From NCBI RefSeq assembly GCF_900116605.1, contig NZ_FPBC01000002.1, positions 124,001 to 188,000 on the forward strand: a stretch of 64,000 nucleotides of DNA. Direction: 5' to 3'. The translations under genes were made by a program, and so were the position numbers. Shown here in pieces: positions 1 to 8,977 of the stretch (position 1 is its first letter; every line of letters starts with the position of its first letter). The DNA comes from Pseudomonas marincola (lineage in GTDB: Bacteria; Pseudomonadota; Gammaproteobacteria; Pseudomonadales; Pseudomonadaceae). The notes under the pieces were generated by a model. That model worked only from the letters and a program-made list of their open reading frames with translations, was not told the DNA's origin and made no database searches.

Positions 1-825
1 AAGGAAATTACCGCCTCGGTTATTCGCCACCCCGGCGCCATTATCAGTTTGGCGCGGCTGAAAAATGCTGACGAATACACCTACATGCACTCCGTTGCCG
101 TGTGTGCGCTGATGGTCGCGTTGGCGCGTCAGCTGAATTTTGAGCTGGATCAGATTCGCGAAGCCGGGCTTGCCGGATTGCTTCACGACATCGGCAAAAT
201 GGCGGTCGCGCAAAACGTCCTCAACAAACCGGGGAAACTCTCCGAAGAAGAGTTTGAGGCCGTTAAAGCGCACCCGATTCTGGGCGGCCAGATATTGCTG
301 GAAAACAAGCAGATCAGTGCGCTGGCGCTGGATGTTTGCATGCATCACCACGAGAAATACGACGGCACGGGTTATCCACACGGCCTGCAAGGTGAGCAGA
401 TCAGCGTCATGGCGCGAATGGGCGCCATCTGCGATGTGTATGACGCCGTCACCTCTAATCGTGCCTACAAAAAGGCATGGGACCCGGCCACCTCAATCAG
501 CCGCATGGCCAGCTGGAAAGGCCACTTCGACGAGATGATGTTCCACGCCTTCGTCAAGGCGGTGGGGATTTATCCGATTGGCTCGCTGGTGCGCTTGCAG
601 AGTGGTCGTCTTGGCGTGGTGCTGGAGCAGGGCGAGGGTTCGCTGCTGGCGCCCAAGGTCAAGGTTTTCTACTCAGCGGAAACCCGGATGCCGATTATCC
701 AGCAAACCATTGATCTGGCTGAGACCCCGGCGCGCGATAAAATTATTAGCCGTGAAGCCCCCGAAAAATGGGGCTTTCGCAACCTTGAAGCACTCTGGTT
801 GGATCTTCCCGCCACTCCTGTCTGA
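1..825 (+). CDS. HD-GYP domain cyclic-di-GMP phosphodiesterase (5' truncated)
   Basis: The reading frame is open from base 1, so the N-terminus lies outside the window; the TTG at 49 is internal. The visible part carries the HD-GYP signature: an HDIGK metal-binding motif, followed by HHEKYDGTGYPHGL and the Y-D-A-V-T-S-N-R-A-Y segment. HD-GYP proteins hydrolyse cyclic-di-GMP to pGpG or GMP at a di- or tri-metal site and usually lower biofilm formation and raise motility. The last 70 or so residues after the domain form a beta-rich tail seen in many pseudomonad members. Any N-terminal sensor or receiver domain cannot be seen. Assignment to the family is secure; the signal it answers is unknown. 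Confidence 0.93.
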   Translation, partial: KEITASVIRHPGAIISLARLKNADEYTYMHSVAVCALMVALARQLNFELDQIREAGLAGLLHDIGKMAVAQNVLNKPGKLSEEEFEAVKAHPILGGQILLENKQISALALDVCMHHHEKYDGTGYPHGLQGEQISVMARMGAICDVYDAVTSNRAYKKAWDPATSISRMASWKGHFDEMMFHAFVKAVGIYPIGSLVRLQSGRLGVVLEQGEGSLLAPKVKVFYSAETRMPIIQQTIDLAETPARDKIISREAPEKWGFRNLEALWLDLPATPV

Positions 826-893
826 GGCAAAAAAGCTGAACCAATCGAATCGAGACGAGTCCGAAACCGTGAATTTAAGGAGGAGTACTTGGT

Positions 894-1409
894 TTGAGAA
901 GTTTAATTGCATTGATCGCGTTAGTTGCACTGCCAGTGATGGCGAACGAACCAGCCAGTGACCCAACTTTGTACGGCCGTTACGAGTATGTTGCTGTGCC
1001 TCAGGTTGGCCAGACCTTTAAAGCCAAAATGGATACCGGCGCGATGACCTCATCGCTCTCGGCCAAGGACATCGAGCGCTTCAAGCGCGATGGCGATGAC
1101 TGGGTGCGTTTTCGTCTGGCAACAAAAGATGCTGATCCAACCCTTTTCGAGCAACCGCTGACGCGCGTCGCGCTGATCAAGAACCGTGCAGAAGAGGGTG
1201 ATGAACCCAACAGCAGCCCGACTATGGCTGAGCGGCCGGTGATTGATATGGAAATTTGCGTGGGCAACGAGTCACGCACCATTGAGGTCAATCTGGCGGA
1301 TCGCAGTCACTTCGATTATCCGCTGCTGATTGGTGCGGCCGCCATGCGCAAGCTCGGTGCCGCGGTGAATCCTGCGCAGCGCTATACCGCCGAGCGTCCA
1401 GAGTGCTGA
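894..1409 (+). CDS. Periplasmic retropepsin-like aspartic endopeptidase (RimB/DUF785 family)
   Basis: This 171-residue protein starts at a TTG preceded by AAGGAGG at 878-884, the best ribosome binding site in reach. Residues 1-17 form a signal peptide ending VMA, so the product is probably periplasmic. The motif KAKMDTGAMTSSL places the catalytic D-T-G-A triad at residues 47-50, as in the retropepsin-like family historically named ATP-dependent zinc protease or RimB. Later segments (PVIDMEICVGN, FDYPLLIGAAAM) match the second half of the single-domain fold, which works as a homodimer. It is not a zinc enzyme despite the old name. The substrate is unknown. Confidence 0.85.
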   Translation: MRSLIALIALVALPVMANEPASDPTLYGRYEYVAVPQVGQTFKAKMDTGAMTSSLSAKDIERFKRDGDDWVRFRLATKDADPTLFEQPLTRVALIKNRAEEGDEPNSSPTMAERPVIDMEICVGNESRTIEVNLADRSHFDYPLLIGAAAMRKLGAAVNPAQRYTAERPEC

Positions 1410-1611
1410 GTTGAGCGGAGCATTCGATTGGCTTGATCTATTCGGGGCGCTGTCTGATGACCGCGCCCCGATTGTATCCACGGTATTTATGCACGCCGTG
1501 ATTGAACGGCTCGCCTGCACGGGTGCCGGATTATTGCTAGGCTCAGATTGATGTTTTGGCATACAAGGATGCTGTGCATGCAATTGGGGTGGCTTATTCA
1601 CGGCTGGACTA

Positions 1612-2328
1612 ATGGGGGTTGAGTCCGGGCAGGCAGATCGCCTGCGAATCATCTGCTGGCTCCGACTGGCCATTTTGAGTGCTGTGGCAGGTGGCTTGCT
1701 CGCATGCACCAATCAGGAAGTTTCACTGCATAAAGTCGCCAAGACCGACATCGACATGGTGCACGATCTGCACTGGAAGACTGTCGACCAGCGGCTCACG
1801 GTATTAATGGGTAAGCTCTATGAGCGTAATCCGGATGAGCTGCATAAAACCCCGAACGCGACGATTCTTTCACGGCAAAAACTGCTCTGGAGCACGCCGC
1901 TAAATCGTCAGACCTCCTACCTCGGTGTCGATGAACTCAGGGCGATGGATCTGGCGCTTGATCCCAATTTCCCGGGCGACCGCGTGTATGCAGTGATGGC
2001 CGGGCTGCGCGGCATGCTCAGCCGTTCCTACGACTATAAAGACGACTTCTACCTGTTCGACACGCTCGACCAGCAGGCGCTGTACAACAGCGCGCGTAAT
2101 GTCGAAATTCTGGTGTGGCGGCTCAAGCACCGGCTGGATGCCAAGGGCGCTCGCCTTCTGTTCACTAACGGTTTTGACAAACCGCCTTATAACCTCAGTT
2201 ATGAGCGTCTTTTCGGCAAGATCATCGCTTATCAGGACATGATGGCAATCATCACCTCCGAGCGTACCCAGCGCGGAATAAATTATGCGACGCACAGCAT
2301 ATTGCGCATGGCTTTCCTGCCGATATAA
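1612..2328 (+). CDS. Putative lipoprotein
   Basis: This 238-residue protein has an N-terminal hydrophobic segment (about residues 14-31) ending in the lipobox L-L-A-C, with Cys32 as the likely lipidation site. Asp is absent at position +2 (Thr33), so sorting to the outer membrane is likely. The mature part is helical and charged, with no catalytic motif I recognise. It resembles conserved pseudomonad lipoproteins of unknown function. The start is uncertain because no good ribosome binding site precedes the ATG at 1612, and about 13 residues before the hydrophobic core look atypical. It stands alone, about 200 bp after the protease gene. Confidence 0.7.
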   Translation: MGVESGQADRLRIICWLRLAILSAVAGGLLACTNQEVSLHKVAKTDIDMVHDLHWKTVDQRLTVLMGKLYERNPDELHKTPNATILSRQKLLWSTPLNRQTSYLGVDELRAMDLALDPNFPGDRVYAVMAGLRGMLSRSYDYKDDFYLFDTLDQQALYNSARNVEILVWRLKHRLDAKGARLLFTNGFDKPPYNLSYERLFGKIIAYQDMMAIITSERTQRGINYATHSILRMAFLPI

Positions 2329-2452
2329 ATCCTAGCGGGCTTTATCCGCGCTGATCAGTGCGGGTCAGCAGGTGGCCGCGTAGCTTTTGTTAGAACCTAA
2401 CCTATGCCGCGCATGCGTTAAAACATGCATTAAAGTGTTTTGAGGTATCCCC

Positions 2453-4483
2453 ATGACCGCAGTACTCAAGCCGGGTGTGAACCTGCTCGAACGATTTAGC
2501 TTTGCCCGCAAGTTTCAATTATTAGCCGTGCTGTTCATTCTGCCGCTGGCCTACGCCTCATGGACGCTCTGGGACGAGTACCGGGCAGGGCAGCAGTTGA
2601 TGGACCGGCAGATCAATGGCCTGCATGACATCAATGCGCTGGCCAAGGTGCAGCGTGAAGTGTTGGCTCAGCGTACGCTTTTAGCACGCTGGAAAGGCAC
2701 AGACACGCCGGCGCAGGCCTTGTTGAGCAGCCGCGAGGCTCAGCTCGATGAAAGCCTCAAAAATGCCAGTGAGCAACTGAACAGTGCTGCGCTGTCGAAG
2801 CAGGCGCGCGAGTTGCTGAGCAGTTTGCAGGCGGACCGAAAGGGGATTTCTGTGGCTGCGTTGTCAGGCATTTCGTTGCCCGATGCGTTGGTGCAATATC
2901 AGAAAACCTTGCAGCAATTAACCGCTTTGCGTGAGCAGATTGCCACCGACAGCGGGCTGATTCTCGACCCGCATCTGGACACCTATCTGATGATGGAACA
3001 GCTGACGTTTACCCTGCCGCGGCTGTTGGAAAATCTCTCCAGTTTTGCCAGCCGTGGTTATGGCGCCGTGGTGTCCGAGCACTTCACGTTGCAAAGTCGG
3101 GTGGGCATTCGCGATTTGCGCAGCAGCCTCGATGAGTCGAATGCGCAACTGCTCAAGGCGCGAAATTCGCTCGCGCAAATTGCCCCGGAGTCGATGAATA
3201 CATTGCAAGCGCCGTTCAATAATGTCGAGCAGGGTTTGCAGGTGTTCCTCAAGGAAATTGACCGCGACATGTTCGATGCCAATCCGATGACATTGACGCC
3301 TGCGCAATTCATTCAGCGTATCGACGTGCTGGAGCAACTTCTGCAAGGCCTGCAGCAGGCGCAGTTTGAGCAGTCCGAACAGAGTCAGGGAGCCTATCGC
3401 AGCGCCGCGCAAATCAGGATGCTCAACGTGGCGCTGATTTTTGCCCTGCTCACACTGGCCGCGCTTTATGTGCTGGCGTGCCTGAATTGGTCGATCCGTC
3501 GTGGTGCGCGCGAGATTATTGAGGCGGCGCAAGGCCTGCGTGACGGCGATATGCGCGTGCACATGCAAACTTATGGTGAGGACGAGCTGGCGCAAATTTC
3601 ATCTGCGCTGAACACCGCAATCGTGCAACTGCGCGGCTCGCTGCAAGGGGTTAATGATGAAACCCAGGGCATTGGCGGCACCGTAAAACTGCTTAATCAG
3701 GAGTCTCAAACGGCCTTGCAGGCGGTTGAGCAACAGCAAGGTCAAATGAGCCAGATTGCTGCTGCGGCAACCCAGATGGCGGCTACCGCGCAGAGTGTTG
3801 CGCAAAGCTGTGAGGAGGCCGCAGTCGAAGCAGAGCAAACGCGCGAAGTGGCCAACCAGAGTAATCAGCGCAGCGAGCGAACCAGTGCCAGCATGCGCCA
3901 ACTCAGCTCGCGCCTGGGTGAAAGCTCGGCGACCCTGAAGCAATTGCAGCAGCAGACCGAGCAGATCACCCGCGTGGTGGATGTGATTCGCGGCATTGCC
4001 GAGCAAACCAATCTGCTCGCCCTCAACGCTGCAATTGAAGCGGCGCGGGCTGGCGATCAGGGCCGCGGCTTTGCGGTGGTCGCTGATGAGGTGCGCAACC
4101 TGTCGCAGCGTACTCAGAACTCCACGCAAGAGATCGCTCAGACGGTTGCGGATTTACACAAAGTGGTTGGCGAGTCGGTGGATATGATGGATCAGGCCGT
4201 GGCTCAGGCTGAGGGCGATGTCAGCAGCGTTCTGGCCATGAGTGATGACCTCAATGGGATCGTCGAGTCGGTCCAGCGGGTCAGCGATCGGCTGGCGCAA
4301 ATTGCCACGGCAGCTGAGGAGCAGGCCGCAACCGCCGATGAAGTCAGCGGCAACATCCAGCAGGTCGATCAGGCGGCCAGTGCCTTGCTCGACGGCGCGC
4401 AGGCGGTCAATCAGGCCTCGGAGCAATTGCGCTTGGGCAGTCAGGGCTTGTCGCAAAATACCGGCCGCTTCCGCCTCGGCTAA
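2453..4483 (+). CDS. Methyl-accepting chemotaxis protein
   Basis: This 676-residue transducer has a first membrane segment at about residues 21-40, a periplasmic sensor of about 280 residues with no recognised ligand fold, a second membrane segment at about 324-345, a HAMP domain, and a long cytoplasmic coiled coil. The highly conserved signalling tip is visible as [20 protein letters not shown] followed by [18 protein letters not shown], which contacts CheA and CheW. Glutamine/glutamate-rich heptads on both sides are probable methylation sites. No chemotaxis genes are adjacent, so it is an orphan receptor. The ligand cannot be predicted from sequence. Confidence 0.95.
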   Translation: MTAVLKPGVNLLERFSFARKFQLLAVLFILPLAYASWTLWDEYRAGQQLMDRQINGLHDINALAKVQREVLAQRTLLARWKGTDTPAQALLSSREAQLDESLKNASEQLNSAALSKQARELLSSLQADRKGISVAALSGISLPDALVQYQKTLQQLTALREQIATDSGLILDPHLDTYLMMEQLTFTLPRLLENLSSFASRGYGAVVSEHFTLQSRVGIRDLRSSLDESNAQLLKARNSLAQIAPESMNTLQAPFNNVEQGLQVFLKEIDRDMFDANPMTLTPAQFIQRIDVLEQLLQGLQQAQFEQSEQSQGAYRSAAQIRMLNVALIFALLTLAALYVLACLNWSIRRGAREIIEAAQGLRDGDMRVHMQTYGEDELAQISSALNTAIVQLRGSLQGVNDETQGIGGTVKLLNQESQTALQAVEQQQGQMSQIAAAATQMAATAQSVAQSCEEAAVEAEQTREVANQSNQRSERTSASMRQLSSRLGESSATLKQLQQQTEQITRVVDVIRGIAEQTNLLALNAAIEAARAGDQGRGFAVVADEVRNLSQRTQNSTQEIAQTVADLHKVVGESVDMMDQAVAQAEGDVSSVLAMSDDLNGIVESVQRVSDRLAQIATAAEEQAATADEVSGNIQQVDQAASALLDGAQAVNQASEQLRLGSQGLSQNTGRFRLG

Positions 4484-4537
4484 CCCGCCAGCGAACTTGC
4501 CAACCTTGGTTTGAGCAGATTGTTTGAGCAAGCTTTA

Positions 4538-4568
4538 AGCCGGCACGGCGTTGGTTACCGTGCCGGCT
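4538..4568 (+). terminator. Hairpin after the chemoreceptor gene
   Basis: Perfect 11-bp inverted repeat (AGCCGGCACGG and its complement) with a 9-nt loop, 55 bp after the chemoreceptor stop. Only a short T-run follows (CATTT), so termination may be weak. It also lies downstream of the convergent GST-like gene and could act on both strands. Confidence 0.55.
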
Positions 4569-4638
4569 CATTTGCTGACTACTGGCCGGCGCCTCCAATC
4601 CGCGCGAGGCGCTCCGTATTCGATAGCCTGGCCTCTAC

Positions 4639-5268
4639 TTATGCCGGCGGCTGGGACTTGCTTAGGGAGTCACGCTGGCTGACTTCGCTGTACCAGCTTG
4701 CGAGGTTGGGGAAACGCTCACGCCATGCCAGTTGCGGTTGGCGGAAATCCAAATAGCCGAGCGCGCAGGCAAGGCTGATCGTGGCGATATCAAATGTGTT
4801 CAGTACGCCCGTATCGGCTTGTGCTTCGAACTCGCCCAGCGCGCGTTCAATTTTGGCTTGCTGGCCTTCGAGCCACTGCGGCCAGTGCAGTTCTTCCGGG
4901 CGCAGGGCCGTCTCGTAACGGATCAAAACCGCCGCATCAAGTATGGCGTCTGCCAGCGATGCCAGCGTCAGTCGTTGCCAGCGCTGCGGGCCGCTGCGTG
5001 GAATAACCGGCTCGCCGCTGTGCTGGTGATCGAGGTAGTCGAGAATCACCCGGCTGTCATGCAGGGTGTCGCCGCTAGTGAGTTGCAGCGCCGGAATTTT
5101 GCCTGAGGGATTGCGCGCGACAACGTCGCTGTTCGGAGCAACCGGGCTCAGTTGCACGTTGTGTAAATCAACTTTCTGCAGCTGCCCTGTTTCGTGCAAC
5201 AGCACCATGATCTTGCGCACGAAGGGCGATGCGGGCGAGTAAAACAGAGTCATGTTGTTGCTGGGCAT
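4639..5268 (-). CDS. Glutathione S-transferase family protein
   Basis: This 209-residue protein has an N-terminal thioredoxin-like half (residues 5-80) with SPASPFVRKIMVLL, where Ser sits at the usual catalytic position, and the NPSGKIPAL segment with the cis-proline that binds the gamma-glutamyl part of glutathione. The C-terminal half is all-helical. The start at 5268 is chosen because GGAG lies 8 nt upstream; the frame stays open further upstream but without family similarity. GSTs of this group conjugate or reduce electrophiles with glutathione in the cytoplasm; the physiological substrate is unknown. It is convergent with the chemoreceptor and divergent from the symporter pair. Confidence 0.88.
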   Translation of the reverse strand: MPSNNMTLFYSPASPFVRKIMVLLHETGQLQKVDLHNVQLSPVAPNSDVVARNPSGKIPALQLTSGDTLHDSRVILDYLDHQHSGEPVIPRSGPQRWQRLTLASLADAILDAAVLIRYETALRPEELHWPQWLEGQQAKIERALGEFEAQADTGVLNTFDIATISLACALGYLDFRQPQLAWRERFPNLASWYSEVSQRDSLSKSQPPA

Positions 5269-5468
5269 TTGTTCAACTCCATATTTTTTGAGCGTTGCAT
5301 CACGTTTCGTGAAGATAAATCGAGCGGCGCCGTATACGACCTTGGTCGAGAGTCTACGCCTACCTTGGCTGCTTGTGCCTCTGCATGCCCCATAAACCGT
5401 GAGGCCTGCGCTGCGCCGGGGCGGCACTCGACCAAAGTCTCACTAGCGCTCGCTGTGGGTACTGCTAA

Positions 5469-5485
5469 GTTTTGACTGTCAAAAC
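5469..5485. promoter_or_regulatory. Perfect palindrome in the leader of the symporter operon
   Basis: GTTTTGAC-T-GTCAAAAC is a perfect 8-1-8 inverted repeat ending 27 bp before the DUF4212 start codon. It could be an operator for a local regulator or a leader hairpin; no matching regulator gene is adjacent. No other copy was noticed in the window. Confidence 0.4.
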
Positions 5486-5512
5486 AACAAAAACAATTGA
5501 GGAGAACCTCAC

Positions 5513-5779
5513 ATGTCTGGGTCTAAGGAAGAGGCTGCCAAAGCCTATTGGAAAGATAACCTGCGGCTGATGTTGTGGCTGCTGGTGGTCTGGTTCGTGG
5601 TGTCATTCGGCTGTGGTGTTCTGTTCGTGCATGAACTCAACGCCATCCAGTTCTTCGGCTTCCCTCTGGGATTCTGGTTTGCCCAGCAAGGGTCTATCTA
5701 CGTATTTGTGGCGATGATTTTCTTCTATGTCTGGAAGATGAATCAGTACGACCGCAAGCACGACGTCCACGAAGAATAA
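5513..5779 (+). CDS. DUF4212 small subunit of a Na+/solute symporter
   Basis: This 88-residue membrane protein has two hydrophobic helices (about residues 18-39 and 52-74) separated by a short loop, with a conserved PLGFWFAQQGSIYVF segment. DUF4212 (TIGR03647) proteins are encoded immediately upstream of one subfamily of sodium/solute symporters and are thought to be their small subunit. The next gene starts only 10 bp downstream, which supports co-transcription and pairing. The start is supported by GAGGAG upstream. The role of the small subunit is inferred from gene pairing, not demonstrated by this sequence. Confidence 0.93.
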   Translation: MSGSKEEAAKAYWKDNLRLMLWLLVVWFVVSFGCGVLFVHELNAIQFFGFPLGFWFAQQGSIYVFVAMIFFYVWKMNQYDRKHDVHEE

Positions 5780-5789
5780 GGCGCCGAGA

Positions 5790-7556
5790 ATGGATACCCA
5801 AACTCTGATCTACCTGTTTGTCGGCGCAACCTTTGCGCTGTACATCGGTATCGCGATCTGGACCCGTGCCGGGTCTACCAGCGAATACTACGTTGCCAGC
5901 AAAGGCGTTCACCCAGTCCTCAATGGTATGGCCACCGGTGCAGACTGGATGTCGGCTGCCTCGTTCATCTCGATGGCGGGGATTATCTCGTTCACCGGTT
6001 TCGACGGTAGCGTGTACCTGATGGGCTGGACCGGCGGCTATGTGCTGTTGGCCATGTGCCTGGCCCCGTACCTGCGCAAGTTCGGCAAATTCACCGTACC
6101 GGAGTTCATCGGCGAGCGTTACTACTCGCAGACAGCTCGCGTGGTGGCGGTAATCTGCGTGATCTTTATCTCGTTCACCTACGTTGCTGGCCAGATGCGC
6201 GGCGTTGGCATCGTCTTCTCGCGTTACCTTGAAGTCGACATCAACACCGGTGTAATCATCGGCATGTGCATCGTGTTCTTCTACTCCGTACTCGGCGGTA
6301 TGAAGGGCATTACCTACACTCAGGTTGCGCAGTATTGCGTGATGATCTTCGCCTACATGGTGCCTGCGATCTACATCTCGATGCTGATCACCGGTAACCC
6401 GATCCCGCAGCTGGGCTTTGGTAGCGAAGTTATCGGCACTGGCCAATCGGTGCTTGAGCGCCTGAATGGTCTGGGCACTGAGCTGGGCTTTGGCGTTTAC
6501 ACCGATGGCAGCAAGTCGACTATCGACGTGTTCTTCATCACCATGGCGCTGATGGTTGGTACTGCCGGTCTGCCACACGTAATTGTGCGCTTCTTCACCA
6601 CCCCAACCGTGCGTGCAGCGCGTCTGTCTGCCGGTTATGCACTGCTGTTCATCGCGATTCTGTACACCACCGCTCCGGCTGTTGCTGCGTTTGCGCGCAC
6701 CAACCTGCTGACCAGCATTCCAGGTGTTGAATATGTTAATGCACCGCAGTGGGTGAAAAACTGGGAGAAATCCGGTCTGATCGCCTGGCTCGACAAGAAC
6801 GGCGACGGCAAGATCCAGTACGGCCCAGGCGCTCCATTCGCAGGTGCTCCAACCTTCTCGGCTGAAGCCGGTGCTCACGGTGAGCGTCAAGTCACCAACG
6901 CGCCGACCGATGCTGCAACCGAGCTCTACGTAGACCGCGACATCATGGTATTGGCCAACCCGGAAATTGCTGATCTGCCGGGCTGGGTAATTGCACTGAT
7001 TGCGGCGGGTGGTCTGGCGGCTGCGCTGTCTACCGCTGCAGGTTTGCTGCTGGTTATCTCGACCTCTATCTCGCACGACTTGCTGAAGAGCAACATGATG
7101 CCAAACATCAGCGAGAAGCAAGAGCTGCTGGCCGCGCGTGTCGCTGCAGGTGTGGCGGTTGTGGTTGCTGGTCTGTTCGGGATTTATCCGCCAGCGTTCG
7201 TGGCGCAAGTGGTGGCATTCGCCTTCGGCCTTGCCGCGGCATCGTTCTTCCCGGCCATCGTCATGGGGATTTTCTCCAAGAAGATGAACAAGGAAGGCGC
7301 TATCGCCGGTATGGTTGTCGGCCTCACGTTCACCTTCAGCTACATCGTTTACTACAAGTTCATCAACCCAACTGCCGGTGCTGCTGACTGGTGGTTCGGT
7401 ATCTCGCCAGAAGGCATTGGTACCCTGGGCATGATCTTCAACTTCGTTGTAGCGGTTGCGGTGGCCTCCGTCACCAGCGCTCCACCAGAGCGTATCCAGC
7501 ACCTGATCGAAGACATCCGTGTTCCTCGTGGTGCCGGTGCTGCAATCGATCACTAA
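5790..7556 (+). CDS. Sodium/solute symporter, VC_2705 subfamily (acetate/monocarboxylate type)
   Basis: This 588-residue polytopic protein of the SSS/SLC5 family has about 13 predicted membrane helices. Family motifs are visible: GADWMSAASFISMAG in the early helices (Na+ site region), GGMKGITYTQVAQY, and FFTTPTVRAARLS. It belongs to the subfamily (TIGR03648) that always follows a DUF4212 gene, and is related to ActP, which takes up acetate and other short carboxylates; the real substrate is unproven. An unusual soluble insert near residues 320-375 contains a canonical EF-hand-like loop, D335-K-N-G-D-G-K-I-Q-Y. A strong terminator follows the gene. Confidence 0.93.
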   Translation: MDTQTLIYLFVGATFALYIGIAIWTRAGSTSEYYVASKGVHPVLNGMATGADWMSAASFISMAGIISFTGFDGSVYLMGWTGGYVLLAMCLAPYLRKFGKFTVPEFIGERYYSQTARVVAVICVIFISFTYVAGQMRGVGIVFSRYLEVDINTGVIIGMCIVFFYSVLGGMKGITYTQVAQYCVMIFAYMVPAIYISMLITGNPIPQLGFGSEVIGTGQSVLERLNGLGTELGFGVYTDGSKSTIDVFFITMALMVGTAGLPHVIVRFFTTPTVRAARLSAGYALLFIAILYTTAPAVAAFARTNLLTSIPGVEYVNAPQWVKNWEKSGLIAWLDKNGDGKIQYGPGAPFAGAPTFSAEAGAHGERQVTNAPTDAATELYVDRDIMVLANPEIADLPGWVIALIAAGGLAAALSTAAGLLLVISTSISHDLLKSNMMPNISEKQELLAARVAAGVAVVVAGLFGIYPPAFVAQVVAFAFGLAAASFFPAIVMGIFSKKMNKEGAIAGMVVGLTFTFSYIVYYKFINPTAGAADWWFGISPEGIGTLGMIFNFVVAVAVASVTSAPPERIQHLIEDIRVPRGAGAAIDH

Positions 7557-7574
7557 GTTGTAATGCACTAAGCA

Positions 7575-7599
7575 CAACGCCCCGATTATCGGGGCGTTG
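7575..7599 (+). terminator. Rho-independent terminator of the symporter operon
   Basis: An 11-bp perfect stem CAACGCCCCGA with a 3-nt loop, starting 19 bp after the symporter stop and followed by TCGTTT. It could also serve the convergent small membrane gene that ends at 7633. Confidence 0.8.
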
Positions 7600-7632
7600 T
7601 CGTTTCTGGCGGTTAGTAGTGGGCGCTGTGCT

Positions 7633-7797
7633 TCAACGTTTCAACAGTGGCCAGCAGCCCAGTAACGCCGGGATTCCCAGACCGACCCAGGCGACGGTAT
7701 CCCACAGGCCGTCACCCAGTAATGCGCTGATCAAACCTACCGCACTGAGCAGGCCGATAATAAGTGGCAAGGCAAATGTAGATTGACGCCAGTTCAT
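7633..7797 (-). CDS. Small two-helix membrane protein
   Basis: This 54-residue protein has two hydrophobic helices (about residues 9-28 and 33-52) and a basic C-terminus. Its ATG overlaps the stop of the upstream PepSY gene in an ATGA arrangement (7797-7794), so the two are translationally coupled and the protein is probably part of the siderophore uptake cluster. Similar tiny membrane proteins end PepSY operons in other pseudomonads. No specific function is known to me. The frame extends a little upstream, but that part lies inside the PepSY gene and lacks a ribosome binding site. Confidence 0.72.
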   Translation of the reverse strand: MNWRQSTFALPLIIGLLSAVGLISALLGDGLWDTVAWVGLGIPALLGCWPLLKR

Positions 7798-8924
7798 GCG
7801 CGCACCTCGACGGCGTTGGCTCGCGCTGCTGAGCCATAGCGTTTTACCCACCACAGATACAGCCCGCTGAGCAGGACAATAATGGTCAGCACGTCGAGCA
7901 CAGCCCAGAGGATTTGCATGGGGCGGCCGCCGTAGTCGCCGAAATGCAACGGTGACGACAAGGACAGCGCATCCATGTACCAGGGACGCTGGGCGACAGC
8001 CGTAACTTCGAGCGTGCGGGCGTCGATCAGAATCGTGGTCAACAGGTGCGACGTGAGGTGCGTGGAGCCTTTCATAAACACGCCGTAATGGTGCTCGCTG
8101 GAAAAGCGCGTGCCGGGAAATGCAATGAAGTCGGGCTGCATGCCAGGCGTGGCTTGTTTGGCGATGGCCAGCAAGTTATTGGCGGAGGCGCGTTCGGTCA
8201 GCGGCGGCGCATTGCGATAGGGTTCTACCAGCGCGCTCAGGGCATCATTGCGCCATGCGCTGATCAGAATATCGGCGCAGGCACTGATGACCCCCGTGGT
8301 TCCGACCACAATTGCCCAGGTTAGCGTGACGATGCCGATCAGGTTGTGCAGGTCGAGCCAGCGCGTGCGCGAGGATTTATCGCGGCGTACGGTGGCAAAA
8401 TCGAGCCGGCGCATAAAGGGTGAGTAGAGCACCGCACCGGATACGCAGGCGATCACAAACAGCAGGCCCATAAAGGCCAGCAGCAATTTACCCGGCAAGC
8501 CGGCAAACATATCCACATGCAAACGCAGAATAAACATCAGCACACCACCGTTGGCGGCCGGCATGTCTATGGCTTCGCCTGTGCGTGCGTCGAGCATGAA
8601 GGTGTGTGAAGAGTTGGGTTCGGTGCCCGCCGTGGCGGCCATGATGAACACCACGCCATTGCTGTCTTCGTCGTCGTAACCGATGTATTGCACGACTTCG
8701 TGAGGGCGTTCGCGTTCGGATGCTTCCACCAGCTGTTGCAGGCTCAGATGCGGCGTATCCGCCGGCATTTCGCGCAACTCGGGCGCTTCGCCGAGCACGT
8801 GTTCAAGTTCGTGATGGAAGATCAGCGGCAAGCCGGTCAGGGCCAGCAGCAGTAAAAATACGGTGCAGATCAGGCTGGTCCAGGTGTGAACCTGTGACCA
8901 GCGTTTAATAGTGCGACTGCGCAT
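7794..8924 (-). CDS. PepSY-associated TM domain protein (putative ferrisiderophore reductase)
   Basis: This 376-residue inner-membrane protein has four main hydrophobic helices. The first is near residues 13-35 and leads into HHELEHVLG; the last is just before the C-terminal WVKRYG. PepSY_TM proteins next to TonB receptors, such as the FpvG and FsqB groups, are implicated in reducing ferric siderophores at the cytoplasmic membrane. Several histidines near membrane boundaries could bind haem or metal. It lies 53 bp after the TonB receptor gene on the same strand and overlaps the next small gene. The ATG at 8924 was chosen because similarity begins there, although its ribosome binding site is weak. 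The reductase role is inference. Confidence 0.85.
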   Translation of the reverse strand: MRSRTIKRWSQVHTWTSLICTVFLLLLALTGLPLIFHHELEHVLGEAPELREMPADTPHLSLQQLVEASERERPHEVVQYIGYDDEDSNGVVFIMAATAGTEPNSSHTFMLDARTGEAIDMPAANGGVLMFILRLHVDMFAGLPGKLLLAFMGLLFVIACVSGAVLYSPFMRRLDFATVRRDKSSRTRWLDLHNLIGIVTLTWAIVVGTTGVISACADILISAWRNDALSALVEPYRNAPPLTERASANNLLAIAKQATPGMQPDFIAFPGTRFSSEHHYGVFMKGSTHLTSHLLTTILIDARTLEVTAVAQRPWYMDALSLSSPLHFGDYGGRPMQILWAVLDVLTIIVLLSGLYLWWVKRYGSAARANAVEVRA

Positions 8925-8977
8925 AACAGGGAGTCCATTGGAGGAGGCGACCCGCTGGCAGCAGGTCGCCACTCAAC

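Noticed and set aside
372..380. A fifth perfect DnaA box (TTATCCACA) in the HD-GYP gene
   Set aside because: It encodes the conserved G-Y-P-H motif of the HD-GYP domain, so protein constraint explains it.
721..790. Hairpin-like GC stretch near the end of the HD-GYP gene
   Set aside because: It lies inside the coding frame well before the stop and has no T-run.
4639..5427. Longer GST-like protein starting at 5427
   Set aside because: The extra 53 residues are Arg-rich and unlike the family, while a good ribosome binding site precedes the ATG at 5268.
5694..7577. Long minus-strand open frame of 627 codons opposite the symporter gene
   Set aside because: It is His/Arg/Asp-rich with no domain, overlaps a clear membrane transporter, and arises from codon bias in GC-rich DNA.
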